Below, piece after piece: positions 1 through 11,300 of a stretch of DNA of 64,000 nt (position 1 is its first letter; the number at the start of each line of letters is the position of its first letter). The stretch lies in the NCBI GenBank assembly GCA_003255025.1, contig QANY01002976.1:3777541-3841540 (forward strand). The letters run 5' to 3'. Source of the DNA: Datisca glomerata (Eukaryota; Streptophyta; Magnoliopsida; Cucurbitales; Datiscaceae). Under the pieces are notes generated by a model. The model made no database searches. It had not been told where the DNA came from and saw only the letters and a program-made list of their open reading frames with translations. The position numbers and the translations under genes are program-made.

Positions 1-25
1 TTGTTCTTTCTATCATCGAATCAGA

Positions 26-545
26 TTAAAAGATGAAAAATGACCGGTTAATTTTGCTCTGTATCGATATGCGCACTTCTAAAAGGATGAGATCGAGCCA
101 TAAATGAATGAAATGCTTCGATCGGGCTTGATTCGACATAGCACGAATCTATTTTCATCACCGATTTTGTTGGTGAAAAAGAAAGATGGGTCTTGGCGAT
201 TTTGTACCGATTATCGGGCTTTGAATGAAGCAACGATCAAGGATCGATTCCCGATCCCTACAATTGAGGATATTCTTGACGAACTATTTGGCCCCATGTA
301 CTTTACTAAGCTTGATTTTCGGACGGGTTACCATCAAATTCTGCTACACCCGGATGATGTGCACAAATCTGCATTTCGGACCCATAACGGCCATTATGAG
401 TATTTGGTCATGCCGTTCAGTTTCTGTAAAGATGTCGTCGACATCTTTAGACTGCATCTTCGCCATTTCATTCTGGTTTTTTTATGTGTCTTCATTTATA
501 GTCGAACATGGGAGGACCATCTACAGTTAAGAACAGCATAGCCAC
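26..545 (+). pseudogene. gypsy reverse transcriptase domain, inactivated
   Basis: The reading contains the family motifs LVKKKDGSWRFCTDYRALN, FPIPTIEDILDEL, TKLDFRTGYHQI and HYEYLVMPF, all typical of Ty3/gypsy RT. After the MPF motif (about 417) the sequence between the fingers/palm region and the FRxxLRxF motif is shortened. The FFDD active-site box expected near 475-490 reads FLCV, so both catalytic aspartates are missing. A stop codon precedes the ATG at 104, so the ATG is not a real start; the domain is an internal piece of a polyprotein. Confidence 0.92.
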
Positions 546-639
546 TAATCAATTTTATATTAAACTATCCAAATGTCAAGTGGCCAAAGAGAAGTGGTGT
601 TTGGGCCACATTATTACAGCGAGGGGTGAAGGCTGACCC

Positions 640-1060
640 ACAAAAGATTGCGCCAATGGTTCAATTGCCCAAACCTCAAACCGTCACGGCACTACGTGGG
701 TTCTTGGGTTTAACTGGTTATTACTGAAATTCTTTCTGTCATTACGGGCTCATTGCTCTCCCACTCACTCAGTTATTAAAAAGGGGAAAATTCAATTGGA
801 CGGAGGAGGCGAATCGAGCATTTCAACGGTTAAAGGAGGCTATGGAGATGCTGGCCATTTTTTAAACGGTAAAACAATGGCGCCATTATTTGCTAGGTAG
901 ACCGTTTCGAATATGCACCGATCAACGAAGTCTTCGATATCTTTTGGAGCAGCGAATAACGGCACCGGAACAACAAAAATGGCTCTCTAAGCTAATCGGG
1001 TGTGATTACGAGATTGTATATCGGCCGGGGTGAGAAAATAATGCGTTGTCCCGAAGGGAA
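640..1060 (+). pseudogene. gypsy RNase H region, partly deleted
   Basis: Similarity to the RT/RNase H connection ([27 protein letters not shown]) runs to about 865. It then jumps to the C-terminal RNase H segment (RPFRICTDQRSL, EQQKWLSKLIG, YEIVYRPG). The central RNase H residues, including most of the catalytic acids, are missing between about 865 and 885, so this is a deletion derivative. Confidence 0.85.
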
Positions 1061-2030
1061 GATGCGGTTGAATTGACTGCAATTTCTAAACCAGTATTTA
1101 TGGGCTGGCAAAGGCTAAAAACAGCCACCGTTGCTGATCCTTTTCTTAGCAAATTGATTCTTGAATTAAAGACTGGAGATCGGGATAATCTTGGGAGAGT
1201 AATTCAGGGAGGCTGTATTTTTCAGTGAGATTGTGCTCTAGTTTCGAATGATGAGAGTATAAGGAACGGTTTGATTCGTGAGTGTTATGATTCGATGATG
1301 TTTGGCCATTCAGGCGAATTACAGACTTATTGCAGGCTTAGGCGATCCTTTATTAGGGCGGGCATGCGTCGAGATGTCAGGAATTTTATCGAGCAATGTG
1401 ATATATGTCAAAAAACAAATATATTCCCCAATTGTTCACTAGTTTGTTAAATCCGTTGCCCGTTCTGACGCAAGTTTGGGCTGATATTTCGATGGATTTC
1501 ATCGTGGGTTGCCGTTATCCGGGGGAAAGAATTCGATGCTTGTCGTGGTGGACCGATTGAGCGAATTGCTGATATTTTTGTTCGACAGGTTGTTCGATTG
1601 CATGTCATTCCGGAGACCATCGTGTGTGATCGTGATCGCGTTTTCTTGAGCACATTTTGGAAGGAACTCTTTCATCTTCAAGGAACGCAACTTAAGCATA
1701 GCTCCGCCTATCATCCCGAGACCGATGGGCAAACGAAGGTGGTGAATCGTTGTTTGGAACAATATTTGCGGTGTTACACTAGCATAGTTCCGAAGAAATG
1801 GGAGTCTTTCCTAGCTTGGGTGGAATATTGGTGTAACACTTCATTCCATCATTCGATGATATGACACCGTTCGAATCCCTTTATGGTCGACCACCGGCCG
1901 GATTCATTGAGTACAATGCGGGGAGTTCTTCGATTGAAGAGCTTGACCGAATTCTTCGATCGCAAATCGGTATTTTGCGCGACCTTAAGGCTAATCTTCA
2001 TCATGCTCAGAATCAAATGAAATAATACAC
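1046..2030 (+). pseudogene. gypsy integrase (HHCC finger and DDE core), broken
   Basis: The zinc-binding HHCC module is visible around 1275-1425: H in FGHSGE, then CDICQKTN. The core follows around 1470-1860 with PETIVCDRDRVF and HPETDGQTKVVNR, hallmarks of Ty3/gypsy integrase. The frame changes several times, a deletion removes sequence after the first core strand, and stops lie at 1208, 1227 and 1862. Confidence 0.88.
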
Positions 2031-2070
2031 TGATAAAGGTCGTTGAGCCGAGTCTTTTAAAGGAGAATGT

Positions 2071-2470
2071 GTGTATTTAAAGCTTCAACCATATCGAAAA
2101 CAATCCGTGTTCAAATGTGCTATTCAAAAGCTAGTCACTCGTTACTTCGGTCCGTACAGGGTGCTGGCTCGAATAGGGGTTGTTGCCTATAAGTTGGAGC
2201 TACCCGAAGGTTCAAAAATTCATCTCGTTTTCCATGTGTCTTTGTTGAAATGTCGAGTGGGATCTCAGGTTGTCATTCATCACACTACTCCTCTGTATAA
2301 TGAGGAGAGGCTGTTGGCATTAGAACCAGCAACAATGCTCTATTTTCGTTGGGTTCAACGAGGTACGCGTGTTCAGGAAGCATTGATTCAATGGCGGGAG
2401 TGCCTCAAGAAGACGCGACTTGGGAGCCTATTTCGGTCCTACGGCAGCGCTTTCCAGATTTGAACCTTGA
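2071..2470 (+). pseudogene. gypsy integrase C-terminus and chromodomain
   Basis: The segment reads KLVTRYFGPYRVL, HLVFHVSLLK and then an RWVQRGTRVQEALIQW chromodomain-like stretch. A frameshift near 2400 gives WEP and RQRFPDLNLEDK in another frame. This matches the end of pol in chromovirus-type gypsy elements, in which the chromodomain is thought to guide integration. Confidence 0.85.
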
Positions 2471-2580
2471 GGACAAGGTTCAAAATTCGACGGGGAGTAA
2501 TGATTGATCGGATGGTGATGGTGAGCCTAGGCATGGTGCTCTGCCTGTTTTATAATGCAGTGCCTATTTTTAGAGTCTAT

Positions 2581-2694
2581 TAACACCGTGAGTTAAGAAC
2601 AATGTCTCCTAACACCGTGAGTTAAGAACAATGTCTCCTAACACCGTGAGTTAGGAATTCGTCTCCTAACACCGTGAGTTAGGAATTCGTCTCT
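2581..2694 (+). repeat. four-copy tandem repeat (2 x 29 bp, 2 x 28 bp)
   Basis: Four head-to-tail copies begin with taacaccgtgagtta. The first two (2581-2609, 2610-2638) are identical 29-mers ending aatgtctcc. The last two (2639-2666, 2667-2694) are 28-mers carrying ggaattcgtctc. They lie about 115 bp after the gypsy pol end and may belong to its 3' untranslated region or LTR. Confidence 0.93.
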
Positions 2695-3593
2695 CGATTC
2701 ATCGTTTCATCACCAAACAACCAACTTGTATGTTTTCTTTAAAGCAACATAAGAATAGTGGAAAGTAATTAAATTGAATGGTAAGTTTTTATCGGCAAAG
2801 ATACTTATACCTTCAACCCTGTATTTCTTCCATTTGGCCATCTACTCATAGAGCTCAATTTTTTAGTTGATTACCTGAACAAGAGTAGAGAAAGCCTTTT
2901 TGAAGATAATAGGTAAAATTCTAATCTTAAGGGAAAAAAACATTACAACAAATTTTTGAGGCAGTCAATTTTTTTTTGTTTGCTGAAATTAGTTAATTGT
3001 TTCAAAAGAAGGTCATTGCCATTCTGTGATAAAGTTGATCAAAAGTTCATATACAATATCACAGAAGTCAGTACATCATCAAACTTTTTCTCTACTTTTT
3101 TGGTAATTAGAGCTGCCTCATAAGCACAAGAAAACCTTAACATACTTGTGTTGTGTTTATCATATAGGGTCTTCGTCCTGCTAAGAATATTTTTAGGGGC
3201 TTACAAATTCTCACTTAATTAATGAACAAAATTATAACCAATATTGGAACTAAATTCAGGAGTATTCAGTTTATATAAAATATCTTAGAAGAATTTTTGT
3301 CATTACATGAGACCATTCAGGAAGAAGTATAAAATTGATCTTGCTTAGTGGGCCAGGACAGTTAGCTGTCTCTCATGTGGATAAACGATGTCTTCCTTTA
3401 ATGCCTTAACATGTAGATGCCACAACTCGCATTCTCAATAAAGACTGAGGCTTGAGGAGCTTCTTTTTGGGGAAATTGGAGTAAGGTGATGTGGAATTGT
3501 CTTGGGAAACTTTCTAACTCTTTGGCGGGATTGTCATTGTACTGGTAGATGGATCCCTTTCCCCTTTTTAAATAATTTTAGTTTTTTTTAAAT

Positions 3594-3985
3594 AAAAATC
3601 CCTCCAACCTCCCATCTAATTTATCTAGTTTGCTTAAATGATATGTATAAATTTAAATGGCACTCAAGTCCACCCAGTTTCTTTGTAAAAAGGCTAGAAC
3701 ACTCTTATCGTATAGACTGACCTGACTAATTTTTGGACCCAAAACATAGACCTGACCAGACTTGTATGAGTGAGAATAAGATGGTTTTATGTATCACCCC
3801 ACAATTGAAAAAACGGATCTTCTCTGCTATTAAAATTCATTTTAAGGGAGTTGGTGTGGGAAAAAAAAATCTTGAGTTTTTTTTTGTCAATGAAATCTTA
3901 AATCAAGAGAGGTTCATTGTCATTTTTCAAATTAGATGAAATATCTGTCATTTAAGTCAGCTAGAGGGGAGGTTGGAGGAATTTT
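3594..3985. mobile_element. MITE-like element with long terminal inverted repeats
   Basis: The left arm starting near 3596 (atccctccaacctccc) and the reverse complement of the right arm ending near 3985 (attcctccaacctcccctc) can be aligned over about 60 bp with scattered mismatches, including a shared cttaaatga block. The interior of about 270 bp is AT-rich and has no coding similarity. I could not identify target-site duplications, so superfamily is unassigned. Confidence 0.55.
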
Positions 3986-4118
3986 TCCTCTTTTTTATTA
4001 AGTCATTATCAAAAATTTCTCTTTTAACAATAGTTTTAGTTTTAGACTGACATCTTTGGTTCCAAAAAAGTTCTTAGTTTTATACTCTCATAAAAAGAAA
4101 AAAAGAAAACTTTCAGAG

Positions 4119-4283
4119 AACCTTAAATGTACTGTACCGGGGGAGGTACATTTGCACACATATGAGGTATAATGAACATAAATGAGGTACATAAAAATGA
4201 ACATCATTTATGTTCAATGTACCTCATTTGTGTGTAAATGTACTCCCCCACCTCCTCCCCCCATATGGTACTTTCACGGTTTT
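4119..4283. mobile_element. foldback (near-palindromic) MITE
   Basis: Two arms of about 46 nt (4139-4185 and 4203-4250) are inverted copies with only a few mismatches, separated by a loop of roughly 20 nt. The shared core includes catttatgttcaatg on one arm and its complement on the other. Weaker complementarity continues outward to aacc/ggtt at about 4119 and 4283. The sequence would form a long hairpin if transcribed. There is no coding content. Confidence 0.7.
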
Positions 4284-5377
4284 GTAGAAGCATCTGAAAA
4301 AGGAAAGAAAAAAATGATTAAATGCAGTCTCACAAAATAAAACTAGACTTGTCTTTGTCAAAGAATATTGTCTTCTCTAAACTTTATCTAATTGTGCAGA
4401 CAAACAATACTACTGCATCATATTCTTGCATTAGATCTTCCTGAAAGTTTATGCCATAGTCTGGTTGTGGACACTTGTAAATAATGGCTCTGGTTACCAG
4501 CCATCCATCTCAAACAAATGTATGTTGATCAAATAAACCTTACAGAACCACCTGCACCATTGTTTTTGTCCTGGGACTGGAAACTGGGAATTCTCATGAT
4601 GCATCATCGTCCTACTAGTTAAATTGGATGCCTCATTAATATGTTATCTTTCTTTTTAAGTTGGGGCTTCTTTATCGCACTATTGAGATGATTATGAAAT
4701 TCTTTACTCTTAAGTTGTTTATGATAGGTAATATTAATGTGTTTTCTGTTCCTTTTGTTTGCTTTTGTTAACTCACAATTGCCTGTACAAAGAGCTGCTA
4801 GTGTTGGTCACTTGGATTATCCATATTTAGTTTATTCTGAATCTGAATTCGGTGTCATAATACAGATTGCAGAATGGGTTGTTTGGATGAATTATTTATG
4901 ATCTAAATCGAGCTCAGGATGACAAGAAGGTAAACACTACAACTCTCCTTCTCTGAAGTTCAATCAAATCAGAGAACTCATTGAAATAGTACTGGGATGT
5001 AGATTTAGATGATACTTTCTACTATGCTTATTTGGTTTTGCTTATTATATAAATATTTTTCTACCAAGTATATGTATCAACACAAGTACATTTAAACGAT
5101 ATGTCAACCTAAAGACTTAAAAAAAGAAGAGTTTGAAATGATTAAGAATCAAGTGAAGCTTTTTGTTATATAAATATTTAAAGATCTAGCTGATGGTGTA
5201 AATTTAAGTTTACACTAACGTAGAAAACTGAAACTGGATTATATCTGCTAAGCAATTTTTTTGAATAAACCTTAGTCCCTAGAGCCATAATCTCACTAAT
5301 AGGAGGTCAAATTTGCAACCTTATCTCACTTTGTTTGCAGAAAGTATGCAGCGAATCAGCTGTGGGATCTTCTTTTG

Positions 5378-8300
5378 CTAAGCTAGATGTAGTCTGCAGC
5401 AACCATCAAGGAAAGAAGTTTTAAGAACATTTGCAAAGGCAACTGATATATATTGTTAAAATGTTTACCACATCAAGGTATTATACCCCAACTTTGTAGC
5501 TCTTACTGGTGCTTCATGAACTTTCTGATGTGGCTGGCAAAGCTGGAGATGGATATCATCTGCATGCAAGTCCTCTCTTATGCCTTCGCCATCTGTGAGT
5601 GATGTGTTTCTGTGAGCTTCATTCACATCTCTTGTTCCATATACCTGCAATGTGAACTAATGTGCTGAGGGTGACTATAAACATCTTACTATTTGATTTA
5701 AGTTACTTATCAGTCATCACAATGGTTTTCTCAAGGTGTAGTTGTAGTTTGTCAGGTATCTAATCCTATACCTTTTCATATAGGTCCATGTTTTCCTGAC
5801 GAATTAGTTTTACCTTCTTATGAAGTTCAACATTTTCTTGTTGAATAAGTTTCCCCTGTATAATAGAAGGGATACTGAAGTTTAGCTTCTATTGGGATAA
5901 GAAAAATAATGGAAGTTGAAGGTAGTAGCAGTCTTTTTTAAGAGTTAACCTTTCGGCTTAGTTCTTCTATCTTGTCCGCTAGGATTTGGTTCTACAAAAA
6001 AGAAAAGGTTAGGTGCTGACACTCGATAGTAAATCTTAAGAAGGGTATGCATAACGAAAGATGTCTTACCTTCTTCATACGGACTCCTCTAAGACTCATT
6101 TCCAATTGGTTCTCCAGATTCTGTAAATCTTTGATGTCCAAACCCGAAAGTTCTTCACCCATCATTTGCCTGTTATTGTTGAAGTATCTCTTTCTTTAAT
6201 ATTGCTTACTTAGATGCTTCATCCAAATTAGTAAAACATGCACATAAGATACTAGTGTCTATTGCAAACAAATCACTACAATCGTTCCTGTATAATGCTG
6301 CTTTCTTATGCTGCAGTTAAAAATTTTTAGGTTGAATTGTACTAGTAGTGTGAAGGAATGTCATTAGCAAGCACAATTTTGGTCTCTATGTGACCAAAAT
6401 CCAAAGCTGTGCATGTGACAAATACAGTCTTCGACCTTGTCATGGTGAATTCGTGATTCTTATTTTCTACTTGTTCTAATATTTCATCTAGTAATAGCAT
6501 TCGAGCACTGCGTTTTCGGATTAGGATCTTGCCTTATATCCGTTTTACTTGTGATAGGGTATTTGGTATGAAAAAAACAAACTACTCTTTATGTGTCTCC
6601 TTAGTTGTTAAAACTCTTACAACCTATGGCAGATATTTTCTGGTTTGCTGGAAATCTGTTGAAGGTGCTTGTGAAATTATAGTTTTGAAGAAGGCCATTT
6701 AGGCGTTTGTTTTAAATTTCCGATGAAATGGTAATTTTTTATACTGTTTTCAGAGAAAAAAAAAATAAACTCATATGCAATATGAACAATTTCTTCTCTT
6801 TCCCCTCTGTAGTTCTTTCATGTGACAGATATTGGGCGTTATTTACAATCAAGCTGCAACTAGCGAGTAATATAGTTCTTGGCAAGAGATAACCTTCTTT
6901 CAAATTACACTACCACGATTTGCTTTTTGATCAGTCGTCTGTTTGTGCAAAAAAATCCCACTCCGGGGAAGTTACAGCACTAAGTTTAGTGTTTAAATCA
7001 GGGAAAAGCAAGAACTCGAGCTAGGGCTTTTCAGAATCAAAACCTGAGAAAAGACATTCATGATATCCTAAAAGCATCTTGATGAAGCAAAGAAAACTGA
7101 AGCACAAGTTACTGATGAAAAAGGTATTAGTGTAGTTTTTCTATATAGCTTACAAGAGAGCATACATCTTAGTCCAGAAAACTGAAAGAAAGAAACAATT
7201 TTGTCAAATTCGAGCTAGGGCTTTTCAGAATCAAAACCTGAGAAAAGACATTCATGATATTCTAAAAGCATCTTGATGAAGCAACGAAAACTTAAGCACA
7301 AATTACCGATGAAAAAGGTATTAGTGTAGTTTCTCTATATACAAGAGAGCATGCATCTTAGTCCAGAAAACTGAAAGAAAGAAACAATTTTGTCAAATTT
7401 GAACTGGAATTTTCTAATTCCAACACACTCTAAAAACCTTTTGACTCTTGTTTTCACATTGCTTCTTTACATGCTAGTATCTTAACCCAAAAGGACTTCA
7501 GTAAATAAGTAGTCTTGATGTGTAGAAATACGTTAATTTGTGATTTTCTGCTTGAGCAACATGTTTGTGTTTGTTGAGTCACTTGAAGTTCAGATGCTCC
7601 AATGCAGAGTAAACATCAGAATAGGAAGATGAATGTATGTTTTAACAATGTAGCGCATGATGAAATATTCTTCTGCGTGCTATTTATATAGTTCATAAAC
7701 TGAAATAGTTTTGTTATACGCATGGTTATTATTTTTTAAATTAGGCCTTAGCCATATGTTGCAGCTGTCGGTCTGTTTACTTAGTAATGCTGTCTCACTT
7801 GAAATAGAAACAAAGCTTGCAGTAATGGCTATAGCATTTTCCCAACTCTCAATTGGCATATAAGTATTAATTGAGAGAAGGAAAAGTTAGTACCTGTGAT
7901 ATTCTTGCAAGCTTTGAAGTTGTTGCCGCAACATGGCTGCTTCTTTTTGCCAGAACTGAATTGAAAAAAAGCACAATAAAATTCTTTGGAAGAAAAGGCA
8001 CCATAAAAGTAATAGCCCCGCATTTCTATGTATGTCAATGTCTTGTAGGCTAATAACAGCTATAATGCATAGCATATTGTCTTGTTTGGTAGGTTTCACT
8101 TTTTTATTTCCATTTACTCTTTGTCCTGCATCACCTTTTTTACTAGACCACAGCAGGAGATATTTTCCAAATTTCCACAAAGTCAGCTATTATTTTTATT
8201 CTGCCCTTTTGAATCTATTAAAAGAAGTCATAAATGTGGACTTCATAACCGTATAACAGAAATTAAATAATAGTCAGGAAACAGAAGTTCATTTCTCTAA

Positions 8301-11300
8301 ATCAAGCCTAGAGATGTCATTTCTCAGGAAGAATTAGTAAGTTAACTTGCAAAGATAAATGCTCCAGAAGTACTTCAGTGTTAACATAACTTTATATTCA
8401 AATAATTACTCGTATTGCTTCAAGCTGCATATTTCGGATATGAACTTCAAGTCAGAGGCACTGATTAAAAATTTATCAAGTATTTCTTCTGTCACTGGCA
8501 GTGATCCACCCATGAAAACACATCAAGCAGATCTCCTTATCATAGTGAGAGCTACCACTACGGCACTACCAAAAGAAAATCTTACTGTTGTATTTATAGC
8601 TGCTGACTAGATTAAATAAAGCCAATCCCATATACATTTACTTGCATATTAGTTCAGGGTAAAGTTATAAATTAGAATTAATATTAGGGATGGGTAATAC
8701 CTTCACTTCAGAGGTTGTCTTCTCAAGTTGATCATTTTCCTCTTTTGTTTTGTTGTACCGTGCAATTACTGATTTCACACTAGTACAAGAATATAGAAAT
8801 TTTATCAGCGATGAACTCTACCTGTCAACACATCACTAAAACATGAATTTTTCACTACAGGAATTACTTGAGAACATTCATTTGCTACATTATGGTATTG
8901 TGATTTCATTTGCTTTCCCATACTCCTTGATTAATTTAAGCTGCCACATGTCAAAACTATTGTCAATTCAAGCAGCAAATTACTAAATTCGTGGGAGAAA
9001 TGCAATAATGCATATTCGCAAGTAGATGCAGACTGAAGCAGAAGCCAAATTCAGTCTGGAGAAGTCTACTGAAGTAAGTACTGCTTTGCTTTATCTTAGT
9101 GTAGTTTAAGTTTGTAGAATACATAGAGATGATTGCTGGTGTTAGAATGAGATCTCACTGGCATTTTTTGGACATGTTGGACTCTAATCAACAGCGCATG
9201 CTATGATTCTATCTTCCCCAGCTGTATAATTCTTTAATAGGTTGGTTTGTGATTGAAGAGGTAATTAGATCTGAATCTAAAAATGTTCGAAAAAGAAGTC
9301 ACAATAGAAACTTTTCATGTAGCATATATTGCTATCCTAGTCAGTCTAAAGCAAAAGTTTCAATCTATCGTACTTCGGACCCAAGAAAACTACTCATTAG
9401 AAGAGAAGATTTATGAACATTTTATATCAAATCCCTAACATATCTTGATTGAAATTTGACGAAAACGAAACTACCCGGACATGTGATACAAAACATAACA
9501 AATGCAAAAGGAAGGCGAGCACTAAGAATCCCACGAAAATGCATGAAGAAGGGTCTTTAACAGTTATTTTGTTTATTTAGGAAACAGCTCAGTAAAAAGT
9601 TAAAACACTACAAAAGTAAGGACGAGAGAACAAGAAGGCCTCACAACCTGAAAGATATTACCAACAAATGCGAACCTAACAACTCAACATTAAATAGAAG
9701 TTACATATTTTTATAATTTGAACTTTGAAAATTGAAACCCATGAAGAAGCAAGAATGCCACTCTACTCCAAACTGAGTTGACGTCCTCGAAATTATCATC
9801 AGATGTTCTATTACAATGCCGCCATAAAACGCAACATAAAGCTATAACTCCACTGCACATATCCATAAAGTCCTATTCATTTTGATCTCAAACCAAATAA
9901 GTCCAAGGAAAGCAAATATGAAAGTCGTGTGGACCACCCACAGTGAGTATGCTAAAGCACAATGAAGAAACAAATTCCGAACATGCAAACACGAGGAAGA
10001 TAAATACAAAGACAGAACTTTGACATAAGAACTGTCTTTAACAGTTCTAGTGAAAGAAAAAACTAAAAATGTAAAGGCAAGCTTAGAAACACGTCTTTCA
10101 GTTTGGAAGGTTCAAAATTATTGTAGATTCCATTTTGTTCCTATAATTTACCCCATATATATTTATATACAGATTCCCATTTTGAAGTTCCTCTATACAA
10201 TTATTTCATGATCATCCCTCTAAAATGACAAAACCTGTAAAACTGTTTTCGGCAGTGCAATAAGTGCATTTGCACTTGCGACCCATTTGACCATCCATAA
10301 CCATCCTATATTAAGATGAAATCCAGGGAAAAAAACAAATTGGAGATTCCTTCTTCTTGGGTGTCTATGTTGCTTCCTACTTCCTAGTCTAGAATGGCCG
10401 GGCTTCCTACATTCCGGGGATAAAAATGCAGCAATTGGATGAGTGGGTGAAGTATATCCATACTTTTCGATAAGGATAGATATCTGAGTTGAAGGTGGGG
10501 TTGCGTACAGAATTTTTATCTTTAGGGAGATAATCATGGACTTCGAAGATGATAGTTGATAGTAATGGGTGAATCATCTTTGTGGCCTCACTAAAATAGG
10601 TGGCAAGATCAAACTCAAGGTCTTCTACAAGCATCAAAAGATTGAAGGTCAAAGTCTTATGATATAACTACGGACAAAGATACTTGAGTAATGGTCTTAT
10701 AAAAAAAAGATACTTGAGTAATGGTCTTATAAAAAAAAGATACTTGAGGAATGGGTAATGAATGCTTAATATGCCTGACCATAAAAAAATGACCTAATAG
10801 TAAGAATGACCTAATAGTTTCTTCTATTTTTGCAAAGTTAAACTACAAATTAGGGTGGTGGAGTGTGGTGTCTTGAATCTATTCCCTAAAGGAGGTGGAG
10901 ACTTATACCACATGGTCAACTTCATTTATCGCTTTCTAAACACCTGTCTTCTCTTTTCAAAAACTACTCTCGGCTTTGAAAAGCTCTTTCCATTTGTGAC
11001 TCGAGATATGATCGAAGAGAGCTTGGTCTTAAAGATGATATCGAGAAGATGACACACAACACACTTCTAGGGGAAGAAAAAGATCAAAGGCTTTATGAAT
11101 CAGAGGATATAGAAGGGTTCTAGAGATGATAGAATAAGGATCTCAGGGGTCGAGGGAGGTCAATCTAGATATTGGTAAACAAAAGAAGTATTTCAAATTA
11201 TATTGAGAATTTTTTAGACTGTATTCAAAATACTATTTTAAAAATTATCTTCATAAAACTATTTTGAGAAAATTCATTATTAGAAAACACTGTTGCTTTT

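Larger units (their letters stand above)
1..2470 (+). mobile_element. Ty3/gypsy retrotransposon remnant (3' part of pol with chromodomain)
   Basis: Translation in all three forward frames shows, in order, reverse transcriptase, RNase H, the integrase HHCC zinc finger, the integrase core and a chromodomain. That order is diagnostic of Ty3/gypsy chromoviruses. Reading frames are broken repeatedly by stops and indels, so the copy is dead. Gag and protease would lie left of the window. A purine-rich stretch (acggggagtaatga, near 2488) follows the last coding similarity and is a plausible polypurine tract, but I could not identify a 3' LTR boundary. Confidence 0.93.
2695..5377. other. gene-free intergenic stretch, 3' of the MADS-box gene
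   Basis: I see no gene in this 2.7-kb AT-rich stretch. It contains two inverted-repeat elements (about 3594-3985 and 4119-4283), annotated separately. The part nearest 5377 must contain the 3' UTR and polyadenylation region of the MADS-box gene on the minus strand, whose end I cannot place. Confidence 0.6.

Noticed and set aside
5465..5650. Treating the stop at 5465 as the sole end of the MADS-box gene
   Set aside because: A good donor at 5487/5486 and an acceptor before 5393 restore the clade-typical terminus, so the spliced form is preferred and the read-through kept as an alternative.
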